From: Streptomyces sp. YIM 130001
Lineage (GTDB): Bacteria > Actinomycetota > Actinomycetes > Streptomycetales > Streptomycetaceae
Direction of reading: 5' to 3'
Assembly (NCBI RefSeq): GCF_003574445.1
Contig: NZ_KZ984556.1
Location: 124,001-188,000 of the forward strand
DNA: 64,000 nucleotides
Shown piece by piece: positions 18,023-28,578 of this stretch. The notes beneath the pieces are model-generated. The model saw only the letters and a program-made list of their open reading frames with translations. It was not told where the DNA came from and did not search any database. Positions within the stretch are counted from its first letter, which is position 1; every line of letters begins with the position of its first letter. Position numbers and translations under genes: made by a program.

Positions 18023-19858
18023 CTACCGGCTCGCGGCGCCCTCGGCGGGATCGACCACGGCCGCGGCGCCGCCCCCGTACCGCTCGGGTTCCGCGGCCGC
18101 GAGGAAGCCGCCGTCGGGCAGGAACGACACACCCGTCACGTTGTTCATCGGATCGCCCTCGACCAGCTTATGGCCGCGCGCCCGCAGGGCGTCCGCGGTG
18201 GGCGAGTCGTAGAGCCCGGCCTCCAGCTCGGTGGCGCTCTCGTTGCGCTGCGAGATCCGCGGGGCGGCGATGGCCTCGGGCAGTGTCTTGCCCAACTCCA
18301 GGTGGTTGAGCAGGACTTGCATCACCGTGGTGATGATCCGCGAACCGCCGGGCGTGCCGAGCGCGGTGTGCGGCTTGCCGTCCTTGAACACCAGGGTCGG
18401 GCTCATGCTGGAGCGCGGACGCTTGCCGCCGTCGGGCGCGTTCGCCGGGTGCTGCGGGTCGAAGCTGAAGTCGGTCAGCTCGTTGTTGAGCAGGAAGCCG
18501 TAGCCGGGCACGGTCATGCCGCTGCCGGAGATGCCCTCGATGGTGAAGGTGAAGCTGACGATGTTGCCGTCGTCGTCGGCGACGGTGAGGTGGGTGGTCT
18601 GCCCGCCGGCCGGCGAGTTGGCGGCCATGTCGAGTGCCACGCCCTCGCCGTCGTCGTACGGCCACGGGTCGCCGGAGGCCACCGGCTTCTCGGACGCCTC
18701 GTCGGTGACGAGCGCCGCACGCTCGGCGGCGAAACCGTCGGAGAGCAGCCCGCGCACCGGCACGTCGACGTGGTCCGGGTCGCCCAGATAGGCCTCGCGG
18801 TCCGCGTACGAGAGGGCCGAGGCCTCGATCACCTCGTGCAGGACCTCGTCCTCGGAGAGACCCGAAAGGTCCTTCCGCTCAAGGATGTTGAGGATCTCGC
18901 CGACCGTCGTGCCGCCACTGGTCGGACCCGCCATCCCGTAGAGGTCGTAGCCCTTGTAGTCGGAGTGGGTCGGGGCCAGCTCCTGGGCGCGGTACGAGGC
19001 GATGTCGGCCGTCGTCATCTTCCCGGGCCTGACCTCGGTGGGTGAGTCGCCGGAGTCCTCGGGGTCGGTGACGGTCCGTGCGATGGCCTTGGCGAGCTTG
19101 CCCTCGTAGAAGGCGTCGGCGCCGTCCCTGGCGAGCAGCCGGTAGGTCTTCGCGATATCGGGATTGCGGAAGACGCTGCCTTCCTTCGGCGACTCGCCGT
19201 CGACCAGCCAGGTGTCGCGGCTGCTCGGGAAGGCGTTCAGGTACTCGGCGTTGGACTCGGTGCGGGACTCGTACTCCGCGTCGACGACGAAGCCCTTCTC
19301 GGCGATCGAGGTGGCCGGCTTCAGCACCTGGCCGAGGCCCATCGTGCCGTACCGCTTCAGGGCCATCTCCCAGCCGGCGACGGTGCCGGGCACGCCGACG
19401 GAGAGGCCGGAGCGCCGCGCCTCCTCGAACGGCAGCGGCTCACCCGTCTCCGGGTCCACGAAGTGCTCCGGAGTGACCTGGGAGCCCGCGGTCTCCCGGG
19501 AGTTGATGCTGCTGACCTTGCCCGTACGGCCGTCCTGCAGCATCATCACGCCGCCACCGCCGATGCTGCCGTCGTACGGGCGCACCACGCCGAGCGCGGC
19601 AGACACCGCCACCGCGGCGTCGACGGCGTTGCCGCCCTCGCGCAGGATCTTCAGCCCGGCCTCGGTGGCGTAGGCGTCGAGCGAGGCGACGGCGCCGCCG
19701 GTGCCGACCGCGACCGGCTGCTTGTCCGGCCGATCCGTCGGCGAGGTGTCGGAGCCGGCCGGCGAGGCCGCGTTGCCGTACGCGGGTACGAGGGTCAGAG
19801 CGACGGCGCAGCTCGCGGTGGCGACCGCGGCTCGGGCGCGCCTGCGGGTGAGCGACAA
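18023..19858 (-). CDS. ggt: Gamma-glutamyltransferase (secreted)
   Basis: Cleaves and transfers the gamma-glutamyl group of glutathione and related compounds; an N-terminal nucleophile hydrolase that cuts itself into two subunits. The nucleophile is Thr421 in GGQTTHLTVAD, and substrate-binding blocks EGGNAVDAAVA and GSRIITTVMQ are present. The proposed TTG start at 19858 (GGGAG upstream) gives 611 residues with an Arg-rich N-terminus and hydrophobic signal (AAVATASCAVALTLVPAYGNA). The frame is open to 20086 but that extension is Pro/Gly-rich and untypical. The start is therefore uncertain; the family is not. Confidence 0.93.
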   Translation of the reverse strand: MSLTRRRARAAVATASCAVALTLVPAYGNAASPAGSDTSPTDRPDKQPVAVGTGGAVASLDAYATEAGLKILREGGNAVDAAVAVSAALGVVRPYDGSIGGGGVMMLQDGRTGKVSSINSRETAGSQVTPEHFVDPETGEPLPFEEARRSGLSVGVPGTVAGWEMALKRYGTMGLGQVLKPATSIAEKGFVVDAEYESRTESNAEYLNAFPSSRDTWLVDGESPKEGSVFRNPDIAKTYRLLARDGADAFYEGKLAKAIARTVTDPEDSGDSPTEVRPGKMTTADIASYRAQELAPTHSDYKGYDLYGMAGPTSGGTTVGEILNILERKDLSGLSEDEVLHEVIEASALSYADREAYLGDPDHVDVPVRGLLSDGFAAERAALVTDEASEKPVASGDPWPYDDGEGVALDMAANSPAGGQTTHLTVADDDGNIVSFTFTIEGISGSGMTVPGYGFLLNNELTDFSFDPQHPANAPDGGKRPRSSMSPTLVFKDGKPHTALGTPGGSRIITTVMQVLLNHLELGKTLPEAIAAPRISQRNESATELEAGLYDSPTADALRARGHKLVEGDPMNNVTGVSFLPDGGFLAAAEPERYGGGAAAVVDPAEGAASR

Positions 19859-20239
19859 GGTAACTCCCGGGCGGGTGGAGGGATGCGACGGTTCGGTCGT
19901 GGGACAGCCGGGCGCGTGCCCCGGCGGACAGCCTGGGCCCAGGAGGGCGGAGCCCGCAGGCGATTCGGCGGACAGCGGACCACCGGTACCGCCGGCACGG
20001 ACCGAAGGTACCGGCGCGCGCCCGGCACCCCCTTCAGGCTCTCCACCCCCGCTCACCCGTTCAGCCCCGGTGCCCTCGCGCGTCACCCCCTCCCGCCGGT
20101 CGTATACGGCGACACTCGTCCCGGCGTCTTGTCTGCACCGTTACGGCCTAGTAGGCATCAAAGCGCCGGATTGCCCACCCAAGGCACGGGGGAAGCCTCC
20201 TCCGGTACACCCGGCGGACTCTCCCTCGAAGGTGACGTC
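19859..20239 (+). promoter_or_regulatory. Intergenic region before the glgE operon
   Basis: 380 bp between divergent ggt and glgE with no supported gene. The best promoter candidate for glgE is TTGTCT (20129-20134) with TAGGCA (20152-20157) at a spacing of 17 nt. The -10 box overlaps the small palindrome GCCTA-G-TAGGC (20146-20156). This would give a leader of roughly 75 nt. Confidence 0.35.
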
Positions 20240-22245
20240 GTGAACCCAACTGTCGGACGCATTCCCGTACTGGACGTCTCCCCGCTCGTCGACTGCGGGC
20301 GCCGTCCCGCGAAGTGCGTCACCGGCGAGACGATCCCGATCCGCGCCACCGTCTTCCGCGAGGGCCACGACGCCGTCGCGGCCGGAGTCGTCCTGCACAC
20401 GCCGGACGGCCGGCCGCGGCCGCTCGTCCTGATGCGGGAGCTGGCTCCCGGCACCGACCGCTGGGGCGCCGAGGTCACCCCGGACGCCGAGGGCGACTGG
20501 ACGTACACCGTCGAGGCATGGAGCGACCCGCTGGCCACCTGGCAGCATCACGCGGGTATCAAGATCCCGGCCGGGATCGACACCGACCTGGTCCTGCAGG
20601 AGGGCACCGAACTCCACCGCCGCGCCGCCGCCGGCCTGCCGCCGGGACCCGACCGCAGCGCCCTGCTCGCCGCGGCGGACGCCCTGCGCGACACCTCGCT
20701 GCCGCCCGCCGCACGGCTCGCGGCGGCCCGCACCCCGGACGCCGAGCGGGCCCTGGAGAACAGTCCGCTGCGTGAACTGGTCACCGCCTCCCGTCCGTTG
20801 CCGCTGATGGTGGAGCGCCCGCGTGCCCTGTTCGGCTCCTGGTACGAGTTCTTCCCGCGCTCGGAGGGCGCCGTGGTCCGCGAAGGCGAGCCTCCGGTCA
20901 GCGGCACCTTCGCCACCTCCGCCGAGCGGCTGCCCGCGATCGCGGCGATGGGCTTCGACGTGGTGTACCTGCCGCCGGTCCACCCCATCGGCACCACCTT
21001 CCGCAAGGGCCGCAACAACTCCCTCGACCCCGGCCCGTACGACGTGGGCGTGCCCTGGGCGATCGGCTCACCGGACGGCGGCCACGACGCGGTCCATCCC
21101 GACCTCGGCACGCTCGACGACTTCGACGCGTTCGTGCGGACCGCGTCCGGACTCGGCCTGGAGATCGCCCTCGACTTCGCCCTGCAGTGCTCCCCCGACC
21201 ACCCGTGGGTGGACAAGCACCCCGAGTGGTTCCACCACCGGGCGGACGGCACCATCGCCTACGCGGAGAACCCGCCGAAGAAGTACCAGGACATCTACCC
21301 GATCGCCTTCGACCAGGACATGGACGGCCTGGTCGCCGAGACCTGCCGGCTGCTGCGGTTCTGGATGGCGCACGGGGTGCGGATCTTCCGGGTGGACAAC
21401 CCGCACACCAAGCCGGTGGTCTTCTGGGAGCGGGTGCTCGGCGACATCCGGCGCACCGACCCCGACGTGATCTTCCTGGCCGAGGCGTTCACCCGGCCGG
21501 CCATGATGCGCACGCTCGCGGCCGTCGGCTTCCAGCAGTCGTACACGTACTTCACCTGGCGCACCTCGAAGCAGGAGCTGACCGAGTACGCGACGGAACT
21601 CGCCTTCGAAACCGCGCACGTGATGCGCCCGAATCTCTTCGTGAACACCCCGGACATCCTGCACGGCTACCTTCAGGACGGCGGCCGTCCCGCCTTCGCC
21701 GTACGCGCGGTCCTCGCCGCGACACTCTCGCCCACCTGGGGGGTCTACAGCGGCTACGAGCTGTACGAGAACGCTGCGCTCAAGCCGGGCAGCGAGGAGT
21801 ACCTCGACTCCGAGAAGTACGAACTGCGGCCCCGCGACTGGGCGGCGGCCGAGCGCGAGGACCGTACCCTCGCCCCGCTGATCACCACCCTCAACCGGGT
21901 CAGGCGGCTCAGCCCGGCGCTGCGCCGGCTGCGCGGTCTGCACTTCCACCACGCGGACAACGACGGGGTCCTCGCGTACTCCAAGCGGCAGGGGGACAGT
22001 GTCGTCCTGGTCGTGGTGAACCTTGATCCACACCACACCCGGGAAGCCACCGTCTCGTTGGACTTCGCGGAACTCGGCATGTCACCCGACGCGCGGCTGA
22101 CCGTGCACGACGAGCTCTCCGGCGAGACCTACCACTGGGGCAGGACCAACTACGTACGGCTCGACCCGAGCCGCACACCCGCGCATCTCCTGACCGTCCT
22201 GCGACCGTCCTCACCGACCGTGAACTACGAGGGGTCACCCACATC

Positions 22246-22249
<4 letters not shown>
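20240..22249 (+). CDS. glgE: Maltosyltransferase GlgE (GH13_3)
   Basis: Transfers maltosyl units from alpha-maltose-1-phosphate to the non-reducing end of alpha-1,4-glucan. 669 residues from the GTG at 20240 (AAGGTG upstream). An N-terminal domain (about 1-200) is followed by the GH13 barrel. The catalytic nucleophile is Asp386 in FRVDNPHTKP and the acid/base is Glu415 in FLAEAFTRP; their 29-residue spacing is that of the characterised Streptomyces coelicolor enzyme (D394/E423). It opens the operon glgE-treS-mak-glgB and overlaps treS as ATGA. Confidence 0.97.
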
Positions 22250-23964
<1,715 letters not shown>

Positions 23965-24052
23965 CGTGGCAGGGGTGGGCAGCCACGGCGGACCGTCGCC
24001 GAGTACGCACACCGGCACTCCAACACCCCATGCGGGCAAGGGAAGTGACGCC

Positions 24053-25459
24053 ATGTCGGAAGCAGCCACGAGACCCGGCAGCACGGCCGGCGCGTCCGGC
24101 GAGGAACTCCTCGACTCTCTCGGGCCGCTGCTCGCCCAGTGGCTGCCGCGGCAGCGGTGGTTCGCCGGGAAGGGCAGCCCGGTCACCGGATTCGGCCTGG
24201 TCTCGGTGACCGAGATGCTGCCGCCCGGCTCGGCACCGGGGCTCCTGCATCTCCTGGTGCGCGCCCGTCAATCGCCCGCCGGCGGCCAGGAGGCTTCCGG
24301 CCCACCGGGCGGCGACTGCTACCAACTCCTGCTGGGCGTACGGCAGGTGCTGCCGCCACGGCTCGCTCCGGCGCTGGTGGGCCGGCCGCGGAGCGGGCCG
24401 CTCGCGGGCCTCGCCGTGTACGACGCGCTGGGTGATCCGCGCCTGGCTCAGGTACTTCTGGAACGGCTGCGCACCCGTGGCTCCCTCGGCGATCTGCACT
24501 TCGAGCGCGATCCCGGTACGGACATCCCGGAGGGTCTGACGGCCCGCGCGCTCGGCGTCGAGCAGTCCAACTCCTCGCTGGTGTACGGCGAGGAGTTCAT
24601 CCTCAAGGTGTTCCGGCGGGTCCTGCCCGGGGTGCAACCGGACGTGGAACTGCCGCTCGCGCTCGCGGCGGCCGGCTCCACCCGGGTGCAGCGGCCGGTC
24701 GCCTGGTTCGGTGGCGGCGGGTCCACCGAGGGCGAACCGTACGTCCTCGGGGTGCTGCAGCCGTTCCTGGCCGGCGCGGAGGACGGCTGGGAGCTCGCGC
24801 TCGCGGCCCTCGCCGCGGGCCGGGACTTCGTACCCGAGGCGCGGGCCCTCGGCCGGGCCACCGCCGAGGTGCATCTGTCGCTGGCCGACGCGCTGCCATC
24901 GGTGACGCTCGGCCGGGCGCAGACCGCGGCGATCGCGGACGGGATGCTGGGGCGCCTGGCCGCGGCGGCCGCCGCGGTGCCGGCGCTGCAGCCGTACGCG
25001 GACGGCCTCGGCGCAGTGTTCCGTGACCTGGCGGAGCTGCGGGAGGGGCTCGGGCCGGCCCAGCGCGTGCACGGGGATCTGCATCTGGGCCAGTGCCTGC
25101 GCGCACCGGGTACGGGCCACTGGTCGGTGGTCGACTTCGAGGGCGAGCCGGCCCGTCCGCTGGCGGAACGCCGTCGCGCCCATCCGCCGGTACGTGATGT
25201 CGCGGGCATGCTGCGCTCGTTCGACTACGCGGCCCGGTCGCACGGCGACACCTCGCCCGACTGGGCCCGCGACTGCCGGGCCGCGTACTGCGACGGGTAC
25301 GCGTCCGCGTCCGGCCAGGACCCGCGCGCCGGCGCGGTGCTGCTGCGTGCCTACGAGACGGACAAGGCGGTCTACGAGGTCCTGTACGAGGCCCGTCACC
25401 GCCCGGACTGGCTGCCCGTCCCGCTGGCGGCGGTACGGCGACTGGCGATGTCCGGCTGA
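24053..25459 (+). CDS. mak: Maltokinase Mak (Pep2)
   Basis: Phosphorylates maltose to maltose-1-phosphate with ATP, the donor for GlgE. 468 residues from the ATG at 24053 with GGGAAG upstream; the frame is open further and a GTG about 77 bp upstream cannot be excluded. The N-terminal cap has LPRQRWFAGKG, typical of maltokinases and related aminoglycoside-phosphotransferase-like enzymes. The kinase core shows RVHGDLHLGQCLR (catalytic Asp) and VVDFEGEPARPL (metal-binding Asp). It is third in the glgE operon. Confidence 0.95.
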   Translation: MSEAATRPGSTAGASGEELLDSLGPLLAQWLPRQRWFAGKGSPVTGFGLVSVTEMLPPGSAPGLLHLLVRARQSPAGGQEASGPPGGDCYQLLLGVRQVLPPRLAPALVGRPRSGPLAGLAVYDALGDPRLAQVLLERLRTRGSLGDLHFERDPGTDIPEGLTARALGVEQSNSSLVYGEEFILKVFRRVLPGVQPDVELPLALAAAGSTRVQRPVAWFGGGGSTEGEPYVLGVLQPFLAGAEDGWELALAALAAGRDFVPEARALGRATAEVHLSLADALPSVTLGRAQTAAIADGMLGRLAAAAAAVPALQPYADGLGAVFRDLAELREGLGPAQRVHGDLHLGQCLRAPGTGHWSVVDFEGEPARPLAERRRAHPPVRDVAGMLRSFDYAARSHGDTSPDWARDCRAAYCDGYASASGQDPRAGAVLLRAYETDKAVYEVLYEARHRPDWLPVPLAAVRRLAMSG

Positions 25460-25550
25460 CCACGCAGCAAGCCCGTCCGGCGATCGACGACCAGGCCCGG
25501 CACTTGCCAGCCCCCCGGCTGAGAGACGTTCCCCCTACCCAGGAGCCCCC

Positions 25551-27848
25551 GTGACTTCCCGCCCCGCTCCCCGCAAGACACCCGAGGCCCCGCCCGCGAG
25601 GACGGCCTCCAAGAAGCCGCCCCGGCAGAAGGCGGCCCCGCAGGACCCCCCGTCCCCCGCACTCGGCCCCGAGGACAGGGCAAGGCTGCTGGCCGGCACG
25701 CACCACGCCCCCCACGAGGTACTCGGCGCCCACCCGCTGCCGGCCCCCGCCGGCGTCGCGTTCCGCGCCCTGCGTCCGTACGCCCTCGCCGTGACGGTGG
25801 TCACCGACGACGGACAGCGGGTGGAACTGCACGACGACGGCGACGGATTCTTCTCGGCCGCACTGCCGCAGGCATCCGTGCCCGGCTACCGGCTCGTCGT
25901 GACGTACCGGGACACCGAGCTCGAGATCCCCGACGCGTACGGATTCCTGCCCGCGGTAGGCGAGTTGGACCTGCATCTGATCGGTGAGGGACGGCACGAG
26001 GAGCTGTGGCGGGCGCTCGGCGCGGAGCCGATGACCCACCACGGCGTGACCGGCACCCGGTTCACGGTGTGGGCGCCGAACGCTCGGGGGGTACGGGTCG
26101 TCGGAGGCTTCAACTACTGGGACGGGACCGGGTTTCCGCTGCGCTCGCTGGGCTCGACCGGCGTGTGGGAGCTGTTCGTGCCGGGCGTCGGCGAGGGCGA
26201 GCTGTACAAGTTCGAGATCGCCCGGCCGGACGGCAGCCGCTCGCTGCGGGCCGACCCGATGGCACGCAGGACCGAGGTTCCGCCGGCCAACTCCTCGATC
26301 GTCACGGCCTCGCACCACGTCTGGCAGGACGACGTCTGGATGCGCGAGCGTGCTCAGCGGGCCGTGCACGAGGAGCCGTTCTCGGTGTACGAGATGCATC
26401 TGGCGTCCTGGCGGCCCGGGTTGACGTACCGCCAGCTGGCTGAGCAACTCCCCGCATACGTCAAGGACTTGGGCTTCACGCATGTGGAGCTGATGCCGGT
26501 GTCCGAGCACCCCTTCGGCGGCTCCTGGGGTTATCAGGTGACCGGCTTCTACGCTCCCACGGCGAGGCTCGGCACTCCGGACGACTTCAGGTTCCTCGTC
26601 GACGCGCTGCACCGGGCCGGCATCGGGGTCCTGATGGACTGGGTGCCGGCTCATTTCCCGCGCGACGACTGGGCGTTGGCCGAGTTCGACGGCAAGGCGC
26701 TGTACGAGCACGGGGACCCTGCGCGGGCCGCGCACCCCGACTGGGGAACCCTCGAGTTCGACTACGGCCGCACGGAGGTCCGCAACTTCCTGGTGGCCAA
26801 CGCGGTCTACTGGTGCGAGCAGTTCCATATCGACGGCCTGCGGGTGGACGCGGTCGCCTCGATGCTCTACCTCGACTACTCGCGCGAGGACGGCGAGTGG
26901 ACGCCGAACGAGCACGGCGGCCGGGAGAACCTGGACGCGGTGGCGTTCCTGCAGGAGATGAACGCCACCGTGCATCGCCGGGTGCCGGGCGTGGTCACGG
27001 TCGCCGAGGAGTCCACCGCCTGGGACGGTGTCACCCGCGCCACCCATCACACGGGCGCCGACGGCCTCGGCGGCCTGGGCTTCAGCCTGAAGTGGAACAT
27101 GGGCTGGATGCACGACTCACTGGGCTACGTGGCACGTGACCCGGTGCATCGCCGGCACCACCACCACGAGATGACGTTCTCGATGGTGTACGCGTACAGC
27201 GAGAACTACTGTCTGCCGATCTCGCACGACGAGGTGGTGCACGGCAAGAGGTCCCTGGTCTCCAAGATGCCCGGCGACTGGTGGCAGCAGCGGGCCGGAC
27301 TGCGCGCGTATCTCGCCTTCATGTGGGCCCACCCGGGCAAGCAACTCCTGTTCATGGGCCAGGAGTTCGCGCAGGGCGCGGAGTGGTCGGAGGCGCACGG
27401 ACCGGACTGGTGGCTGCTCGATCCCTCGTACGGGGCCGAGGCGGACCACCGGGGCGTGCGCGATCTGGTCCGTGACCTCAACTCGGCCTATCAGGACAGT
27501 GCGGCCCTGTGGCAGCGGGACTTCGATCCGTCCGGGTTCGCCTGGGTGGCGGGTGACGCGGCCGAGGACAACGTGTTCGCGTTCCTGCGGTTCGCGGCCG
27601 ACGGCAGCCCGCTGCTCGCGGTCTCGCACTTCGCGCCGGTGGTGCGCGAGGACTTCCGCCTCGGCGTACCGGGGGACGTGGCGGCCTGGCGGGTCGTACT
27701 GAACACCGATGCACAGCGGTACGGAGGCGGGGGCGTGGGCGATCCGGGCGTCCCGGTCCAGGCGGAGCCGGTGGCCGCACACGGCCGGCCGGCGAGCCTG
27801 CGGCTGACGCTGCCGCCGCTGGCCACGGTGTGGCTGCGACCGGCCTGA
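25551..27848 (+). CDS. glgB: 1,4-alpha-glucan branching enzyme GlgB
   Basis: Makes alpha-1,6 branches in the glucan extended by GlgE. 765 residues from the GTG at 25551 with AGGAG upstream. A Pro/Lys-rich start (1-45) is followed by two CBM48-type domains (HHAPHEVLGAHP; FTVWAPNARGVRVVG) and the GH13 barrel with Asp433 in GLRVDAVASM, Glu486 in VAEESTAW and the PISHDEVVHGK block. The C-terminal all-beta domain is complete. It is the last gene of the operon and is followed by a hairpin terminator. Confidence 0.97.
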   Translation: MTSRPAPRKTPEAPPARTASKKPPRQKAAPQDPPSPALGPEDRARLLAGTHHAPHEVLGAHPLPAPAGVAFRALRPYALAVTVVTDDGQRVELHDDGDGFFSAALPQASVPGYRLVVTYRDTELEIPDAYGFLPAVGELDLHLIGEGRHEELWRALGAEPMTHHGVTGTRFTVWAPNARGVRVVGGFNYWDGTGFPLRSLGSTGVWELFVPGVGEGELYKFEIARPDGSRSLRADPMARRTEVPPANSSIVTASHHVWQDDVWMRERAQRAVHEEPFSVYEMHLASWRPGLTYRQLAEQLPAYVKDLGFTHVELMPVSEHPFGGSWGYQVTGFYAPTARLGTPDDFRFLVDALHRAGIGVLMDWVPAHFPRDDWALAEFDGKALYEHGDPARAAHPDWGTLEFDYGRTEVRNFLVANAVYWCEQFHIDGLRVDAVASMLYLDYSREDGEWTPNEHGGRENLDAVAFLQEMNATVHRRVPGVVTVAEESTAWDGVTRATHHTGADGLGGLGFSLKWNMGWMHDSLGYVARDPVHRRHHHHEMTFSMVYAYSENYCLPISHDEVVHGKRSLVSKMPGDWWQQRAGLRAYLAFMWAHPGKQLLFMGQEFAQGAEWSEAHGPDWWLLDPSYGAEADHRGVRDLVRDLNSAYQDSAALWQRDFDPSGFAWVAGDAAEDNVFAFLRFAADGSPLLAVSHFAPVVREDFRLGVPGDVAAWRVVLNTDAQRYGGGGVGDPGVPVQAEPVAAHGRPASLRLTLPPLATVWLRPA

Positions 27849-27885
27849 ACCAGCCTTGCTTCCATGGGAGTTGGCAGAACATGAC

Positions 27886-27919
27886 GTGGGGCCCGCCGAA
27901 GATGTCCGGCGGGCCCCAC
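27886..27919. terminator. Terminator after glgB, shared with the convergent lipoprotein gene
   Basis: GTGGGGCCCGCCG pairs perfectly with CGGCGGGCCCCAC (13 bp) around an 8-nt loop. It lies 38 bp after the glgB stop. Confidence 0.85.
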
Positions 27920-27937
27920 GGGCCGTTGGCGGCGCAG

Positions 27938-28399
27938 TCAGCAGCGGGCGTCCTTCGGCAGTCCTGCGAACTTGTCGCCCTTGAAGTAGATCGCGCTCGA
28001 CCAGCCGTTCTTGACGTGCACCCAGATCTCGTTGGCGGTGCCTTCGGCCCGGACCATCCGGCCGATGGTCCAGCACTCGGCGGAGACCTTCTTGCCCTTG
28101 CCGATGCTCCTGAGCCGCTTGGTGCCCTGGTCCGGGTGCGTCCTGACGGACACCTTCTTCCAGGTCTTCACCGTGTGGCCGCGACCGATGCCGCCGCCGG
28201 CGCCACCCCCGCCACCGCCGGTCGCCGCCTGGTTGACGATGCGCTCGCCGCTCTTCCTCTGCTGCTGTGCGCCTGCCGCCTTGCCGTCCTGCTCCGACGG
28301 CTCGTCGCAGCCGGCGGCCGTGAGGGCGAGCAGCAGCGCGCCCGTCGTCGCCGTGACCACGAGCCGCTTCCCGCCGTACCTACGGATCCGCTTGTTCAT
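27938..28399 (-). CDS. SH3-like lipoprotein, unknown function
   Basis: 153 residues. An Arg/Lys-rich N-terminus and hydrophobic segment end in the lipobox LTAAGC (Cys31). A Gln/Gly-rich linker containing six glycines in a row follows, then a domain of about 80 residues (HTVKTWKKVSVRTHPDQGTK, ECWTIGRMVRAEG, IWVHVKNGWSSAIYFKG) with the pattern of bacterial SH3 domains that bind wall peptides or ligands. The last residue is a Cys after KDAR. No partner gene is linked. Confidence 0.75.
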   Translation of the reverse strand: MNKRIRRYGGKRLVVTATTGALLLALTAAGCDEPSEQDGKAAGAQQQRKSGERIVNQAATGGGGGGAGGGIGRGHTVKTWKKVSVRTHPDQGTKRLRSIGKGKKVSAECWTIGRMVRAEGTANEIWVHVKNGWSSAIYFKGDKFAGLPKDARC

Positions 28400-28578
28400 G
28401 ACTCCCCCGTCGGTCGTGAACGTGTCGTGTCCTGTCCATCGACCGTGTGGGCGCCCCGGGGTGCGGCGCCACCCCCGGGACGCCGGTGGTACCCGGTCCG
28501 CGACGGCACGCTTGCCGGATCACAACATTCCGTACGGACCGGGCACTTGTGGGGCGGGGGGCCGACAGATCCGGTGCT

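Noticed and set aside
19859..20086. Longer N-terminus for gamma-glutamyltransferase (start at 20086)
   Set aside because: The extra 76 residues are Pro/Gly-rich and would bury the signal peptide; the TTG at 19858 has GGGAG upstream and a normal signal.
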